64,000 nt of DNA from contig JAOWCC010001501.1 in NCBI GenBank assembly GCA_030867875.1, positions 22,503,036 to 22,567,035 of the forward strand, in the 5' to 3' direction. The position numbers and the translations under genes were made by a program. The notes below the pieces were generated by a model. The model saw only the letters and a list, made by a program, of their open reading frames with translations, was not told the DNA's origin and ran no database searches. This document shows positions 44,401 to 54,613 of this stretch, in pieces (position 1 is the stretch's first letter; every line of letters starts with the position of its first letter). The stretch is from Actinernus sp. WN-2022. Lineage: Eukaryota > Cnidaria > Anthozoa > Actiniaria > Actinernidae.

Positions 44401-47400
44401 ACGGATCGATGCTTCACTGTTCTTACAAAAGTGCACTACTAGCTATTCTTGAGAAGGTCCTAGGCGGAATACCTCGTCAAAATGTAAACAAAGAGAATAG
44501 CCCTCGAATGGGCAACGCACAGATGACAGTAGACATCGTAGACGGCATGGCTGAGCTACAATCCCTGGATAAGCCTGACTGGATCAAGAACTGCTGCCAA
44601 CTGGCTGAGCACTTCAACAACCAAATTGACGAGAAGTACAGACAAAGTAACGAGCTGTAGTTGATTTTCGACCGATATGACGTGCCGATGTCTTTGAAAT
44701 CAGCGACTAGGGTAAAATGGCAAGGTGGTCATGATTCTGTGTCCGGCCATATCACTGACTCTACACACATCGCCAAAGTGCCAATGAAGAGGCTGTTATC
44801 AGAAACTAGAACCAAGATGGATCTGATGGTGTATCTAGCAGAGAAGGCCATCAATGCAATGAGACAACAGGGCAGGAGATTAGTGGTAGCATGGGGAAGT
44901 GAATGTAAGCAACCCACAAAGATATGACAGATCTTCAGAGCAGCCAGGAAGAGGCAGACACCAAGATCTTGCTCCACGCCCTTAATGCTACAGCAGCTGG
45001 CACAACGGAAATACGCATTCATTCTCCTGACACAGATGTCTTCATTCTAGCATTGAGACAGTTTGCGTCAGTTTCATTCGTCTGAGGGACGGGCCAACAT
45101 CACTGAGTAATCAAGTTGGGGCCGATTGTCCAAGCCCTCGGTGAAGCTAAAACAGCCGCACTTCCTGCATTCCATGTCATCTGTAGATCGGATAACACCG
45201 GGAGCTTCTCGAGCTTCTCGGAGACCATTGATGTGATCGAGAGGTTCGTGTGTCAGCTTTACCTACCAAAGACAACCTTCACAAAGGTGAAAGATCTTCA
45301 ATGGTGGCTATTTCGCAAGAAACAAGCCCAGGCTGAAAGACTTCCTCCAAAACTCGCCGCACTGCATGAGGGGATTCTGCGTGCTCACTACCAAGTTATG
45401 GTCTGGAACAACGACCGAGTACCGAATCCTGACCTGCCGCCGCCAGATACCTACGGATGGGAACGTAAAGAAGATGAATGGCAACCTGTCATGACACAGT
45501 TATCGCCAGCACCCGAGGCCATCATCCAACTCGTGACATGCAACTGTTTTAAGGAACGGTGTTCCAACAACCGATGTCAGTGTCGCAAAGCAGGGCTCAA
45601 CTGCACAGACCTTTGTACTTGTTATGATGAAGAAGAACTCTGCGACAATGTTGATGATGATCTTGTGGAGCAATTTGACGACAGTAGCGATGAAGATGAT
45701 GAGTAAGAGTGAAGATATTCAGCGATGGACAGCTCAGTTGTATCGTGTACACAACTGATATCTTTATATAGATTATCCACCTGAATTTGTATTGCTGTAT
45801 CAACGAAGCGATAGCCTCGTTTCCATGTCAGGTTGACACCTGATCTCTAACAAACCTGATCTAAAACAAACGTTTCACAATAACAGAAATTACGGAGATT
45901 GTCTATGTATTTTGGTCACAATAATAGCGATGTTTCATGCTTGGAAAGACGTGTATATGTGTTCAGCCTGGCAACGGCCGACGGGAGATCTCGTGAAACT
46001 GCGTGATAGGAGCCATGCATAATCTTGTAATCTCGCTGTAATGGGTAACTCGTCTTCTGAAAATAGCCCAAAATTAAGTAGAATGAAATGTTTCATAGCA
46101 AGTTTATAAAGTATTTTCAGTTCAGATAGGGGATGTATCATTTATATGTCCTCATATGTTTATGTTTATGGTAAATGATAGTGTCGCATATCTTACCCAC
46201 GTCTCAAACGTCCTGCTTAAAGTAGTTTAAAAATATAGAACGCAAAATAATAGCGATGTTTGATGTTTGGAAAGATGCGTATATGGATACAGCCTCGCTT
46301 TCATGCTATAAATCACGTGACCCTTGTTAACTGAATTAACCCTTTTCGTTGCATTTAAACCACTTTTCTACGCATATCTGACAAGTTTTGTGATGATTTG
46401 TTGGTTAACATAACAGTTATAGGCAATTTCATATTCCAGCCTCGTTTCCATGCTGAGTTATATACATCACTTTTTAAACCCTCTGTATAGACCCTTCTAA
46501 CAGTTAAGAAAATTGCCGACAACATTTTTCTTGTTCCTTAGGGTCCCCTGTATGCAACTAGACTAGTGGCTTGCTTTCTTCATTAAAATCCCACGGGATT
46601 ACACTTGCTGCCAGACTAAAACCCAAAACCAGAGCCAATCCACACCGCGGCAAAACGTCACGCGCATGCGTATTTGCTATTTCTTGTCCGCGCGCGGCCG
46701 CCCCCAGTTTCCCGCGAAAACTGAAATGAAACAACAGGCACATGCCGTGATTTTAACGTTTCTGCTTAAAAGTATTCATTTGTGAACTGTTTTGTCAAAA
46801 ACTAAGAAAACTACTTAAAAGCTAAGCCTAAGACTTTAACAGCTTGAAGTTTTCTTAATTTGTAATTCATTGTGAGTTTACTAAGTTATAAAATTATTTA
46901 CTAAAAAAGTTGAAACCCTCGGTAATTTGTATTTGAGAGCAGAGCCTTCGTTCTTTTGGCCAGCGGAGCATACCGTTTTGCCGCGGTGTGGAGCCAATCA
47001 CGGGAGCAAGTAAAAAAGCGACAAGCCAATCACGAACTGAAGTAAGTCATAATTGGTTTTACTTGAACCAATCACGAGGAAGAGTAAACGCAATAGTACA
47101 AATGAAAGAGCTTGGCCTGTGCCATAACACTGCAAATGTGACAGCTCTCCCAATAGTGATAGTATTGATGGCGCAATACGACTAAATTGACCTCCAGGCA
47201 TCAGTGTTACTAGAAAAACTAGATAATTAGTTGAATTTGCGATATAACACAGTTATTTCGAAGTCCAAAGATAAAGGATTTGTTCTGTGTTTTGTTGTCA
47301 AACACACCAACTAACCAATCAAATTCGAAAAGCGATCACCTAATTACTTTACAACACTCCGTCGAAAACCTCTCTCATGACTTGTTAATACCAAAACCAA

Positions 47401-50112
47401 TAATAGAGCGATTTTTAATTGAGAGTCGTAAAACCATAACCAAAGTAATTACAGAGTCAATCACGAACAGAAGTAGTAATTCGGAATTGGTTTTAGTAGG
47501 AAAAGTAAACGCAATCTAGGCTATAACGAAAATTGATTGCGTGACGGACCAATGCAATGTTTGGTTTAGTTTAAACTTGATTGGCTGATAATTACAAAAC
47601 ATTTTTCACAGCCAATAGAAACGTTAGTCTAACGGCGAACGCAAAACCAAAGCAATCATCCAATTACTTTCCACACTCAATCGAAAACTGCTCTAAAACC
47701 AAGACCAACAACGATACCAGGCAATAGCAATACCAAGACTTTCGATTAATCAGTGAATAACTAGTACTAAAATACTATAAAAATATCGTAGGTTAAACAG
47801 CTAGGGTATGTTAGTATATACCACACAAGTGAACAGTACTTTTCGCGCGCTCTGATTGGCTACTCAAACTCGGAATACCTTAATTGCACTATTCTCCTCC
47901 AGCCTTGAAGACAAAAGATTCACTTGTTAATAAATGATATTTTATTTTTCAGTTCTGCTCTAAACGATTTATCTGTCTTCTTATAGATCTTTCCCATCAG
48001 GAAAATCATAATGGCTGGTGTGAGCAGTACTCGTCCAAAACTCTTTGGGTTTTTCTACCGAAACACGTCCGGTAGGAGCTGTGGGATAGAGTGTCACGTG
48101 ATGATGTTGAAGAATCCCAAAGAAGCCAAGGGAGTCGCAGTAGAAGTGGCTGATTGCTTTGACGATGCATATATTGGAGAAGAAGAGATATCTTCCAGGT
48201 TTGGTTTGGCTTCACGTAATAATCAGCCTCGGCCGTATTTAAATATACCAAATACCCATAAACCAAATATAAAAGTACCATGTACTAAATTAAAAAACCT
48301 TTTGATACCAGTGTACCCAAAACCTCTGGCCGACCCCGAATAATGGTGTACCATATTTTATAAAGTACTAGGATAATAGCATGGCATTAGTGATGAAATC
48401 CTCCCGAGGCTTGAGGGGAAATTTTAATCACTAATTTTCCGAAATGTCATGCTATCACTTTGTAATACTATTATCACCGAGGAACGGAGATAATCTCAGT
48501 CAAAGAGAACTTTAGTTTTTCTCTGCCTGAACTAAAGACGCCGCAGTTGAGTTGCTTTCGAAACGTTTTGTTATTATGCATGTTTGGGCGCCATTGATTG
48601 AATGACCCTGGCTTCCCCTCGGTACAAGTTTATTGTTTTTGAGAAGAATAACACTAAAATATAATTCAATTATGTGGCTGACTAAATATTCAAGGAGCAT
48701 GCATGGAGTTTAATTACGTCACGTTTATGGTTTGAAGTATCCCACATGGAAAAAGCGGGTTTGAGAAATGAAAAGAGGACCTTGAGTCGTAAAATAAGTA
48801 GTTTAAGTTAACAGGCATTGTGCCATAACCTGGTGAAGGACAGTCCAATGTTCCTTCACCATCATGCATTCCCTTCTAATGTTCCCTCTAACTTACAGGT
48901 CAATGAGGGAAAATTAGAAAAAGTATGCATGCTGATGATGGAATTTAGATATTAAATGTCCCTGAACAAACAAAGAAAAGCGAGGTGATCATGGCATTCC
49001 TCGATGAACCCCCATGGCCATTTTTAATACCATCCCCTATCCCCACCCCCTCCACAAACACACATACAAAGAAGAGGGAATGCATAAATTAACAGATTGT
49101 GGCGTTCAGATTTATCGGCAGTTAAGTAAGTAATTTCCAAAATAATAACGCCGATTTAGGTTCAAAATGTCATGCATATAAAAATAACTAGATCGATCGT
49201 ATTGCTGGCTTTCACTTGACGTCATAGCCGCCATGTTGGTGCCCTTAAACAATAGATTCCTCGTTAGCTTCTATTGTTGGGGCACCAACATGGTCGTCAT
49301 GCCCTTTGTCATTTGAATCTCTGGGGTTGAGTAAAAACTAGCAATTGTTAAACACGTTTCGGATCAATCATAGTTTTCTGGAAGGTAGCGGCTAGGTTTC
49401 TGAGGTTATCCACCCACCCCTCCTTGGGTATGCATGTCCATGTGTAATAATTATTAACCATTAGATATAGAGTGAAACAGGGGAGTGGACTGACGCGGGT
49501 GAAACAGGGGGTGGACTGAGGTTATCAATCATGGTTTACTTTCTGGGGAATCCAAACCCACCCCCGTGTTTCACCCTACGTTGAATGGTTAATCGTAAAC
49601 CGTTATTTTGGGCTGCCTGGCAAGAACCGCCGATATCTGGGAATTAATCACTGCTATTGTAATTCTTCAACAGGGAGTACGCTAGTCAGTTGTTACGTCA
49701 CGAATCAAATGCCACAGAGGTGATGGCAATATCAGAGCTGCGTTTCCGGACTGGATCAGATCGTTTATGTAGATACCAAGACAATTCCAGGGCAAGAAAT
49801 CAGTCCAGCGCCTCCGCTTGCAGTCGTGGCTTTGACTATGATGATGATGCTGCTGTGAATGATGATGCTGCGGATGATGATGATGATCAACAGCATGAAA
49901 GTGAGGCCCCAATCGATGCTGCTGATTCAGACTACGTCCCCATGGAATTAGTAAAGAGTCATCAGGAAGACTCTAGCAGCATTGAGAGCGAGGCGTTCAA
50001 CTACATTCCAATGGTTGTTTTAAATGCTGCTGATATTACTGAGCCAAAAAGGGAAGGTGCATCAGCAGAAACATCAGAATCAGTACACTATGTTAACTTA
50101 TTTGGAAACTAG
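41453..50112 (+). CDS. PTB/PID-domain adaptor with YxxM and YxN docking tail, three coding exons
   Basis: Exons 41453-41686 (phase 0), 47987-48198 (phase 2) and 49674-50112 join to about 294 residues. Residues 14-145 read as a PTB domain split by the intron: YTVTYLGYGRAACPGFQQL, then SILEVNMRGIQL, then LFGFFYRNTSGRSCGIECHV, and the C-terminal helix VAVEVADCFDDAYIG. PTB domains bind NPxY peptides of receptors. The tail has an acidic run and three tyrosine motifs: YVPM (Y236) and YIPM (Y259), both p85-type YxxM, and YVNL (Y288), a Grb2-type YxN, six residues from the end. By inference it is a docking adaptor for tyrosine-kinase signalling. Intron 1 holds a 4.7-kb transposon. The first donor (AAG/GTCAGG) is weaker than that of the second copy at 63970. 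If unspliced the frame stops at 41701. Confidence 0.78.
41938..46617. mobile_element. 4.7-kb DNA transposon with about 0.65-0.7-kb terminal inverted repeats, in PTB intron 1
   Basis: The left arm 41938-42652 and right arm 45967-46617 are inverted copies, starting AGTCTGGCAGCA and ending inward at GTTGCCAGG. The left arm has about 40 extra bases near 42505-42550. The internal coding region (42828-45706) is on the + strand. The exact TSD could not be fixed. The protein content (below) suggests an Academ-like element, but this is tentative. Confidence 0.82.
42828..45706 (+). pseudogene. Decayed transposon protein with PIN/XPG-like and CXC-type Cys-rich parts
   Basis: One reading frame runs from 42828 to 44927 with internal stops at 43044, 44157 and 44658 (all TAG). 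It then shifts frame near 44930 and continues to 45706 with two more stops. Readable blocks are GADNGLENINRSMKVTGGL-type text, EEADTKILLHALNATAAGT, IHSPDTDVFILALRQ, LGEAKTAALPAFH and a Cys cluster CNCFKERCSNNRCQCRKAG plus CTDLCTC, followed by an acidic end. The EADT...SPDTDV...SDNT spacing resembles XPG/FEN-type nucleases, and the Cys cluster resembles CXC (tesmin/TSO1) motifs. The element cannot make the intact protein. Confidence 0.72.
46641..46990. mobile_element. CACACCGC-ended MITE with 9-bp TSD (350 bp)
   Basis: It starts CACACCGCGGCAAAACGTCA and ends CGTTTTGCCGCGGTGTG. Exact flanking repeats GAGCCAATC lie at 46632-46640 and 46991-46999. It is the same family as 12143-12689 and sits in intron 1 of the PTB gene. 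A lone end lies near 3290-3330. Confidence 0.87.
47403..47695. mobile_element. MITE-like inverted repeat in PTB intron 1
   Basis: AGAGCGATTTTTAATTGAGA at the left faces CACTCAATCGAAAACTGCTCT-like sequence at the right. Similar ends (AGCGGTTTTCGATTGAGTGT) lie at about 41911-41930, next to the large transposon. The 47000-47700 stretch is also rich in CCAATCA words. Confidence 0.5.
47987..48198 (+). CDS. Exon 2 of the PTB adaptor (second half of the PTB domain)
   Basis: The acceptor CTTCTTATAG opens 70 codons plus AG. The frame continues from the first exon, and the AG is completed by the G at 49674 to give Arg. The strand RPKLFGFFYRN and the helix VEVADCFDDAYIG are the signature end of a PTB domain. 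Confidence 0.78.
48367..48475. repeat. Imperfect inverted repeat in PTB intron 2
   Basis: ATAGCATGGCATTAGTGAT faces ATCACTAATTTTCCGAAATG and TCATGCTATCA. Confidence 0.5.
49200..49305. mobile_element. CACCAACATGG hairpin repeat in PTB intron 2
   Basis: GCCGCCATGTTGGTGCCC faces GGGGCACCAACATGG. The same hairpin, in the other orientation, is nested in the element at 12143-12689. Confidence 0.65.
49674..50112 (+). CDS. Last exon of the PTB adaptor: acidic, phosphotyrosine-motif tail
   Basis: After TTCAACAG the frame runs REYASQLLRHESNATEVMA..., through an Asp-rich stretch, to SDYVPMELV, FNYIPMVV and VHYVNLFGN-stop. Low complexity around the Asp run comes from GATGAT repeats (49839-49890). Confidence 0.75.
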
Positions 50113-50723
50113 AGGGGAGAGCTGACCTGGTCGCAGTTGTTCAAAGCCCGCGATTTGAGTTAATTCTGGTTAAATTTTTAACCAGCCTAGGATTCTGGTT
50201 GTTTTGGTACAATGATTTTTTCACTATTCTTTAGGATTACAATTAGTAAGGGAATGTTCATTAAATACTCTGAGGGGGGGGGGGGGGGGGGGAGATATCA
50301 AGGGGGGGCTCCGAAATTTTTATCCTTTGGCAAGGGGGGGTCTGAAAAAAATTAAGCTTCTTAAGGGGGGGCTCCAAAGTTATTATAACCTCCAGTAGGA
50401 CTGAGAAGAAAAAAAGACTTGTTAAACGCTATTGATGTTAGAGTACATTAACCATAACAACTAATTGCCAAAATGCCTACAAATATTTTAACAGTGAAGC
50501 TCAAGGCAGATAGCATGTAGGCCTATTGAAGACGCTTTATGATTGGCTGATAATGAATAGAACATTGTTATGTAAATCTATTCATCTCATTGTTTATGCA
50601 TCGTTCTAAAACGAATCACAGAACGGCTTCAAGAGCTTACGTGCTTAACCGCCTAAGGCTTTATGTAATGTGATCAGTGCTTATATATGCACTTTAGGTA
50701 CACTTCAGCGTCTCCGTTATAGT

Positions 50724-51020
50724 CTAGTCCAAGTCCGTGCTGTCATCCGAGTCACTTTGACATTCTTGCGTTTGTGTTTTAACTCTTGATGCTTTTCTGG
50801 CTATAAGCACATCTACAAGCCTGTTGGCCTCCTCTGCATCATCAAAGGCGTCAACAGAAATCAAATATTCTATTGCTTTGATGTGGAATCGTGGTAGAAG
50901 CCACATTTTGCCAAGTTGTTGCGTGCTGAATTTTTCTGCTATGCTGCCAGTTAAGAGATTGTCAGCAAAATCTTTATCACGCATTTCAGCAAGAAGTTTG
51001 TAGGCCTGTTTTTTTCCCAC
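50724..51020 (-). CDS. Short ORF in the 3.4-kb transposon, function unknown
   Basis: About 97 residues are open (KKQAYKLLAEMRDKDFADNL...DAEEANRLVDVLIARKAS...DSDDSTDLD). It is helical and charged, with an acidic Ser/Asp end. It diverges from the + strand coding region that starts near 51207. No ATG context is compelling, and a TTAG acceptor lies just upstream on this strand, so it may be the last exon of a two-exon gene. It could instead be a host fragment carried by the element. Confidence 0.45.
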   Translation of the reverse strand: MGKKQAYKLLAEMRDKDFADNLLTGSIAEKFSTQQLGKMWLLPRFHIKAIEYLISVDAFDDAEEANRLVDVLIARKASRVKTQTQECQSDSDDSTDLD

Positions 51021-51206
51021 GTCTAACCAAAACTACCCAAATATGACTGGCCTGAGAAAAGTGTCTACATAACACCATCGACTCACAGAATTCTTCACAA
51101 AGAAGGTTGGTTCATAACATGACAAGTGCAGCTGCTGCCACGCAACTAAAGATTACAATATTGTTCAGTATATAACCATGGCATACTGTTTTCCAAATCA
51201 AGAGCA

Positions 51207-52710
51207 GTGACAGTAAAAGGCGAGGAAAAGCTGTTGAACAAAGACGACACTCACGTAGTCTTTGTTCGTCCCAAAGCCTTTGTCGACTCCTCAGGAACCA
51301 CTTGGGCCAATGAGACCGCCGAATTGAGAATCAAACTCCCAGACAAGTTCGAAGTCTCTTCATCCAGAAACAGCTCTGTATATTCGTCCGAATTCAGAGG
51401 TATTTGTGCTCGTGTGCACGATGACACTAAGCTCTTCTTAGAAATGACTATGAAAGATGACTTGGCAAAGGTTATACAAGGGTCCACAATGAGCAAGATG
51501 ACAATCGTTACAATACAAATGAGAAAAAGAGACTTACTCACTTGGCTAACCGACTAGAGGGGTCCTTAACCTTATGCGCAAATAACAGCAATTTACTCGA
51601 GGCCGAGTCAAGAGTATTGGCAACAACAGTTATGCCGAAAGTCACAGAAGTCATCAATAGTGCCAGATCGCTGCATGACAATTTTACCATGGATTTAAAT
51701 ACGGTCCATGAGGAATATAACCAGCTAACTGTCCTGCAAAACATTGCGGAATTAGAACTACCGCCGGTTAAACCTAGATGGGCAGACTTTACTGATGCTG
51801 GGCCCGGAGTAGGCTGTAATAACTTTGAAGTGAAGTTTCGCGATGCAGAGATGGCTATTATTCATAATAGTGACTACCGCATCCGATTACACTCCTCCAG
51901 AGGCAATTCCGCCGACAATGAAGCAGAAAGGACAAACAGTGCAATTGGAGACAGCATCCGGCGTAGATGGGGCAACTTTGGAGTGGAAAAATTCAAACGA
52001 TTTGATGGACTGACGGACGAAGAAATAGCGAATCTAACAATGGCAGAGTTCGAAGAGCACGAGGCGAGGAGGATGGAGAAAAACGCTTGGTACTGCGCAG
52101 AAGAAGTTCGGAAAAGAGTATATTTCATGAGTTCATAAAGTCCCACCTTACGCCCCAAGATACGTTCTTTTTCAATCAGGAGTACTTGAAAGAATTTCAG
52201 AGCTCTTCCTCTTGCGATCAGAAAGAACATGTACCTGGCTATCACTACATCCGAAAAATAACGAATTTCATTGAAGGGCATTACAAAATTGGTGAACTCT
52301 ATATGGAGTATGCAAAAGAAGCTTGCAAAGAAAAGGGGGAGGCATGCGAAATATGTAACACCATCAGTTGGGTTGGACCCAAATTCTCTTGGGTTCCTGC
52401 CCCTTATCCAGATAACAGCAACCCTGGTCATTATTTAAGTGTGTTTTCAACCCCAACCACATCAAAGGACGGCACACCAAGGGAAATTGACGACTTTGCG
52501 CCAAGAGCTAACATTAGGCGCCTCTTTAAAGACGGTAAGCTGGCATCAAACAACGCACAACAGATTAAAGATATAGCTAGTCGCTTGTGTGTGGAAGAGG
52601 AGCATGTAACCCAGTATGTGAAGCACTTAGAGGAATTAAAATCTACTGCTGCAATCCGAGAAAACGAGCGCAAGAAAAAGAAACAAGCCGAGACAAACAA
52701 ACCAAAATGA
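51207..52710 (+). pseudogene. Frameshifted transposon protein, possible DDE-type transposase
   Basis: Three overlapping frames (51207-51557, 51542-52138, 52087-52710) read as one ancestral protein of roughly 490 residues with shifts near 51540 and 52105. Conserved-looking parts are WADFTDAGPGVG, FEVKFRDAEMAIIHNSDYRI, LHSSRGNSADNEAERTNSAI, and later ICNTISWVGPKFSWVP. The spaced acidic residues and NEAERTNS resemble the end of an RNase H-fold integrase core (the E of DDE). That assignment is inference, and the N-terminus is probably missing. Confidence 0.6.
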
Positions 52711-53102
52711 TAGAAAACAATAACCTCAAAAGACTGAAAGTGAAGGAACTAGAGAAATACCTAAGATATCACAATTTACCCATAAATGGCAAGAAAAACG
52801 ACAAACTGAAACGAATTAAGGCGCACTTTTATATTCATTCCGAAGGTAGATCTGTTGAGGAAGTTGAGACAACAAGCGACATTTCCGATCAATCAGATTC
52901 CGATATGTCAGATGACGACTCAAGTGATGAGGATGACAATGAAGTTATTCGAGTCATTGAAGATGATGATTTAGACGAATCAAGTGATTCGGATGGGATG
53001 TCTGACTCGGAAGTCATAAGGAATTCAAGTAGGACCACAAGATCTGGAAGGAGGACAGGTCATTTGGGAAATTCAAGATATGAAGACTTTTTCTTTTATT
53101 GA
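52707..53102 (+). CDS. SAP-domain protein of the 3.4-kb transposon
   Basis: The ATG at 52707 overlaps the upstream stop (ATGA). Residues 8-42 (LKVKELEKYLRYHNLPINGK and DKLKRIKAHF) match a SAP DNA-binding helix pair. A long acidic Ser/Asp region and a basic RTTRSGRRTGH patch follow. SAP domains bind AT-rich DNA. It may be a separate accessory ORF, or the end of the upstream protein after another frameshift. Confidence 0.65.
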   Translation: MIENNNLKRLKVKELEKYLRYHNLPINGKKNDKLKRIKAHFYIHSEGRSVEEVETTSDISDQSDSDMSDDDSSDEDDNEVIRVIEDDDLDESSDSDGMSDSEVIRNSSRTTRSGRRTGHLGNSRYEDFFFY

Positions 53103-53344
53103 TATAATGAATTGTACACTGTATCACTGGGTTTGAAGGCAGGAATATTGTTTGTGGTGAGTTATGTTTAGTCTTAATAGGGGGATGTTTTCCCTTTGTT
53201 GGTGCATGTGTAGTAGTGACCTAGAGTTCTCAATCTGTTGAGTCTTTTTATAGCACTAAAGTTGTTTTCCTGACTGCGGATATTTCGCATAGTTGAGTTG
53301 TGTACGGGCACGTCAACAAAAGAAATCAACTCTGAATGAAAACC

Positions 53345-53510
53345 GCAAAATCAAATCAAATCAATCTTTATTAATTACAAAAATACATGTTAATATAGAC
53401 TAAATTTAATCCAAATACGGAATCTTGGTATAGAAAAGTATCAAGGAGAAAACAATGTATATATTAGATTAAAAGAAACGAAAAGTGGCCTAATAAATAT
53501 ATTAAAATAT
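53345..53510 (-). repeat. LINE or SINE 3' end fragment
   Basis: AAATCAAATCAAATCAATCT followed by TTTATTAATTACAAAAA is a minus-strand tail with (GATTT)n repeats. No coding part is present. Confidence 0.45.
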
Positions 53511-54199
53511 ATAAACATATGGTGGCGATGGGCGGAGGGGGGGCTCTCGAAATAAGTTGGGCTTTAAAGGGGGGCATGGAAAAAAATCCTGATATGGACG
53601 GAGGGGCTCTAAGATTTTTTCGCTTGAATGTGCAAAATCTCCCCCCCCCCCCCTCAGAGTATTTAATGAACATTCCCTAATGTACTAATTCTCATTCCTC
53701 ATCAAACAATCCGTTTTTAGCACAAAATCAGTAGCTGCGGCCTGAGACACGAAGCCTGGTGAGAGTTAATCCTGCATGAAACGTTAACCGAGGATTTTGG
53801 TTCACTTGGTAAAAGATGTATTTCTTTATTCTAGGATTACCCGGGGGGGAGGGTACTCAACAAAGTTTCATACGGGGAATACGAAGTCCAAGGACTACGG
53901 CAAAGCTGACACAACGTAGGATTTTATATCGAATATTACAATATTTCGGCTGGCCAAACCAGCCTTCTTCAGGTACTAGATGTTACAAGTGAAGAGCTCT
54001 AAGGTAAGAAGATCTATAAATGTGGTAAATTTCGCAATAGAAATTGCGAAAATGGGAAGTGACGTAGACCAAAACTTGAAGTAGCAAAATAATATAAGAG
54101 ATAAGCACTATGTTTCATCACGTATATTCATACCATATGGTTCTAGAGTTTTAGCTTTATCTATAAGGTGCGCTTCTCTGGCTTTACGGAGGGTCTGAA

Positions 54200-54412
54200 T
54201 GGGGTTAACTGACTACTGACAAACGGCCTTAAAAATAACTGACAACTGACAAATGACTATTTTTTTACTGACAACTGACAACCGAAAAATAACTGACAAC
54301 TGACAAATTTGTTTTTTTGTGGGTTAAACATTGTAAATTTTCTCTAGTAATGATTAATTAGGGCTAACTGACAACTGACAAATGGCCAAAATTTTAACTG
54401 ACAACTGACATG
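54200..54412 (+). repeat. ACTGACAACTGACAAA short-repeat region
   Basis: The motif AACTGACAACTGACAAAT recurs at least six times, with variable spacers. Confidence 0.75.
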
Positions 54413-54613
54413 TATACGTAGACCCCCCCATTGAGACCCTCTTTACGTATCGAGTCTCTTGAGGAGTATATTATTTCTAGAGGGATAAGTTGTATGTCGG
54501 GGAGGCTCCGCCCCGAGGTCCAAACCCTTACCCTTTTATATACCATTTTTAACAGAAAAGGTAACCCTTTCATATACCTTTTACTAAACTTTTCACTTCA
54601 GTACTTGGATGAA

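Larger units (their letters stand above)
50252..53683. mobile_element. 3.4-kb DNA transposon, GGGAATGTTC ends, TAA TSD
   Basis: The left end GGGAATGTTCATTAAATACT then CTGAGGGGGG is mirrored at about 53650-53683. TAA lies on both outer sides, consistent with a 3-bp TSD. G-rich GGGGGGGCTC blocks sit inside both ends. It carries a minus-strand ORF (50724-51020) and a longer + strand coding region (51207-53102). It starts about 140 bp past the PTB gene's stop, so it is probably in the 3' UTR or immediate flank. Confidence 0.75.
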
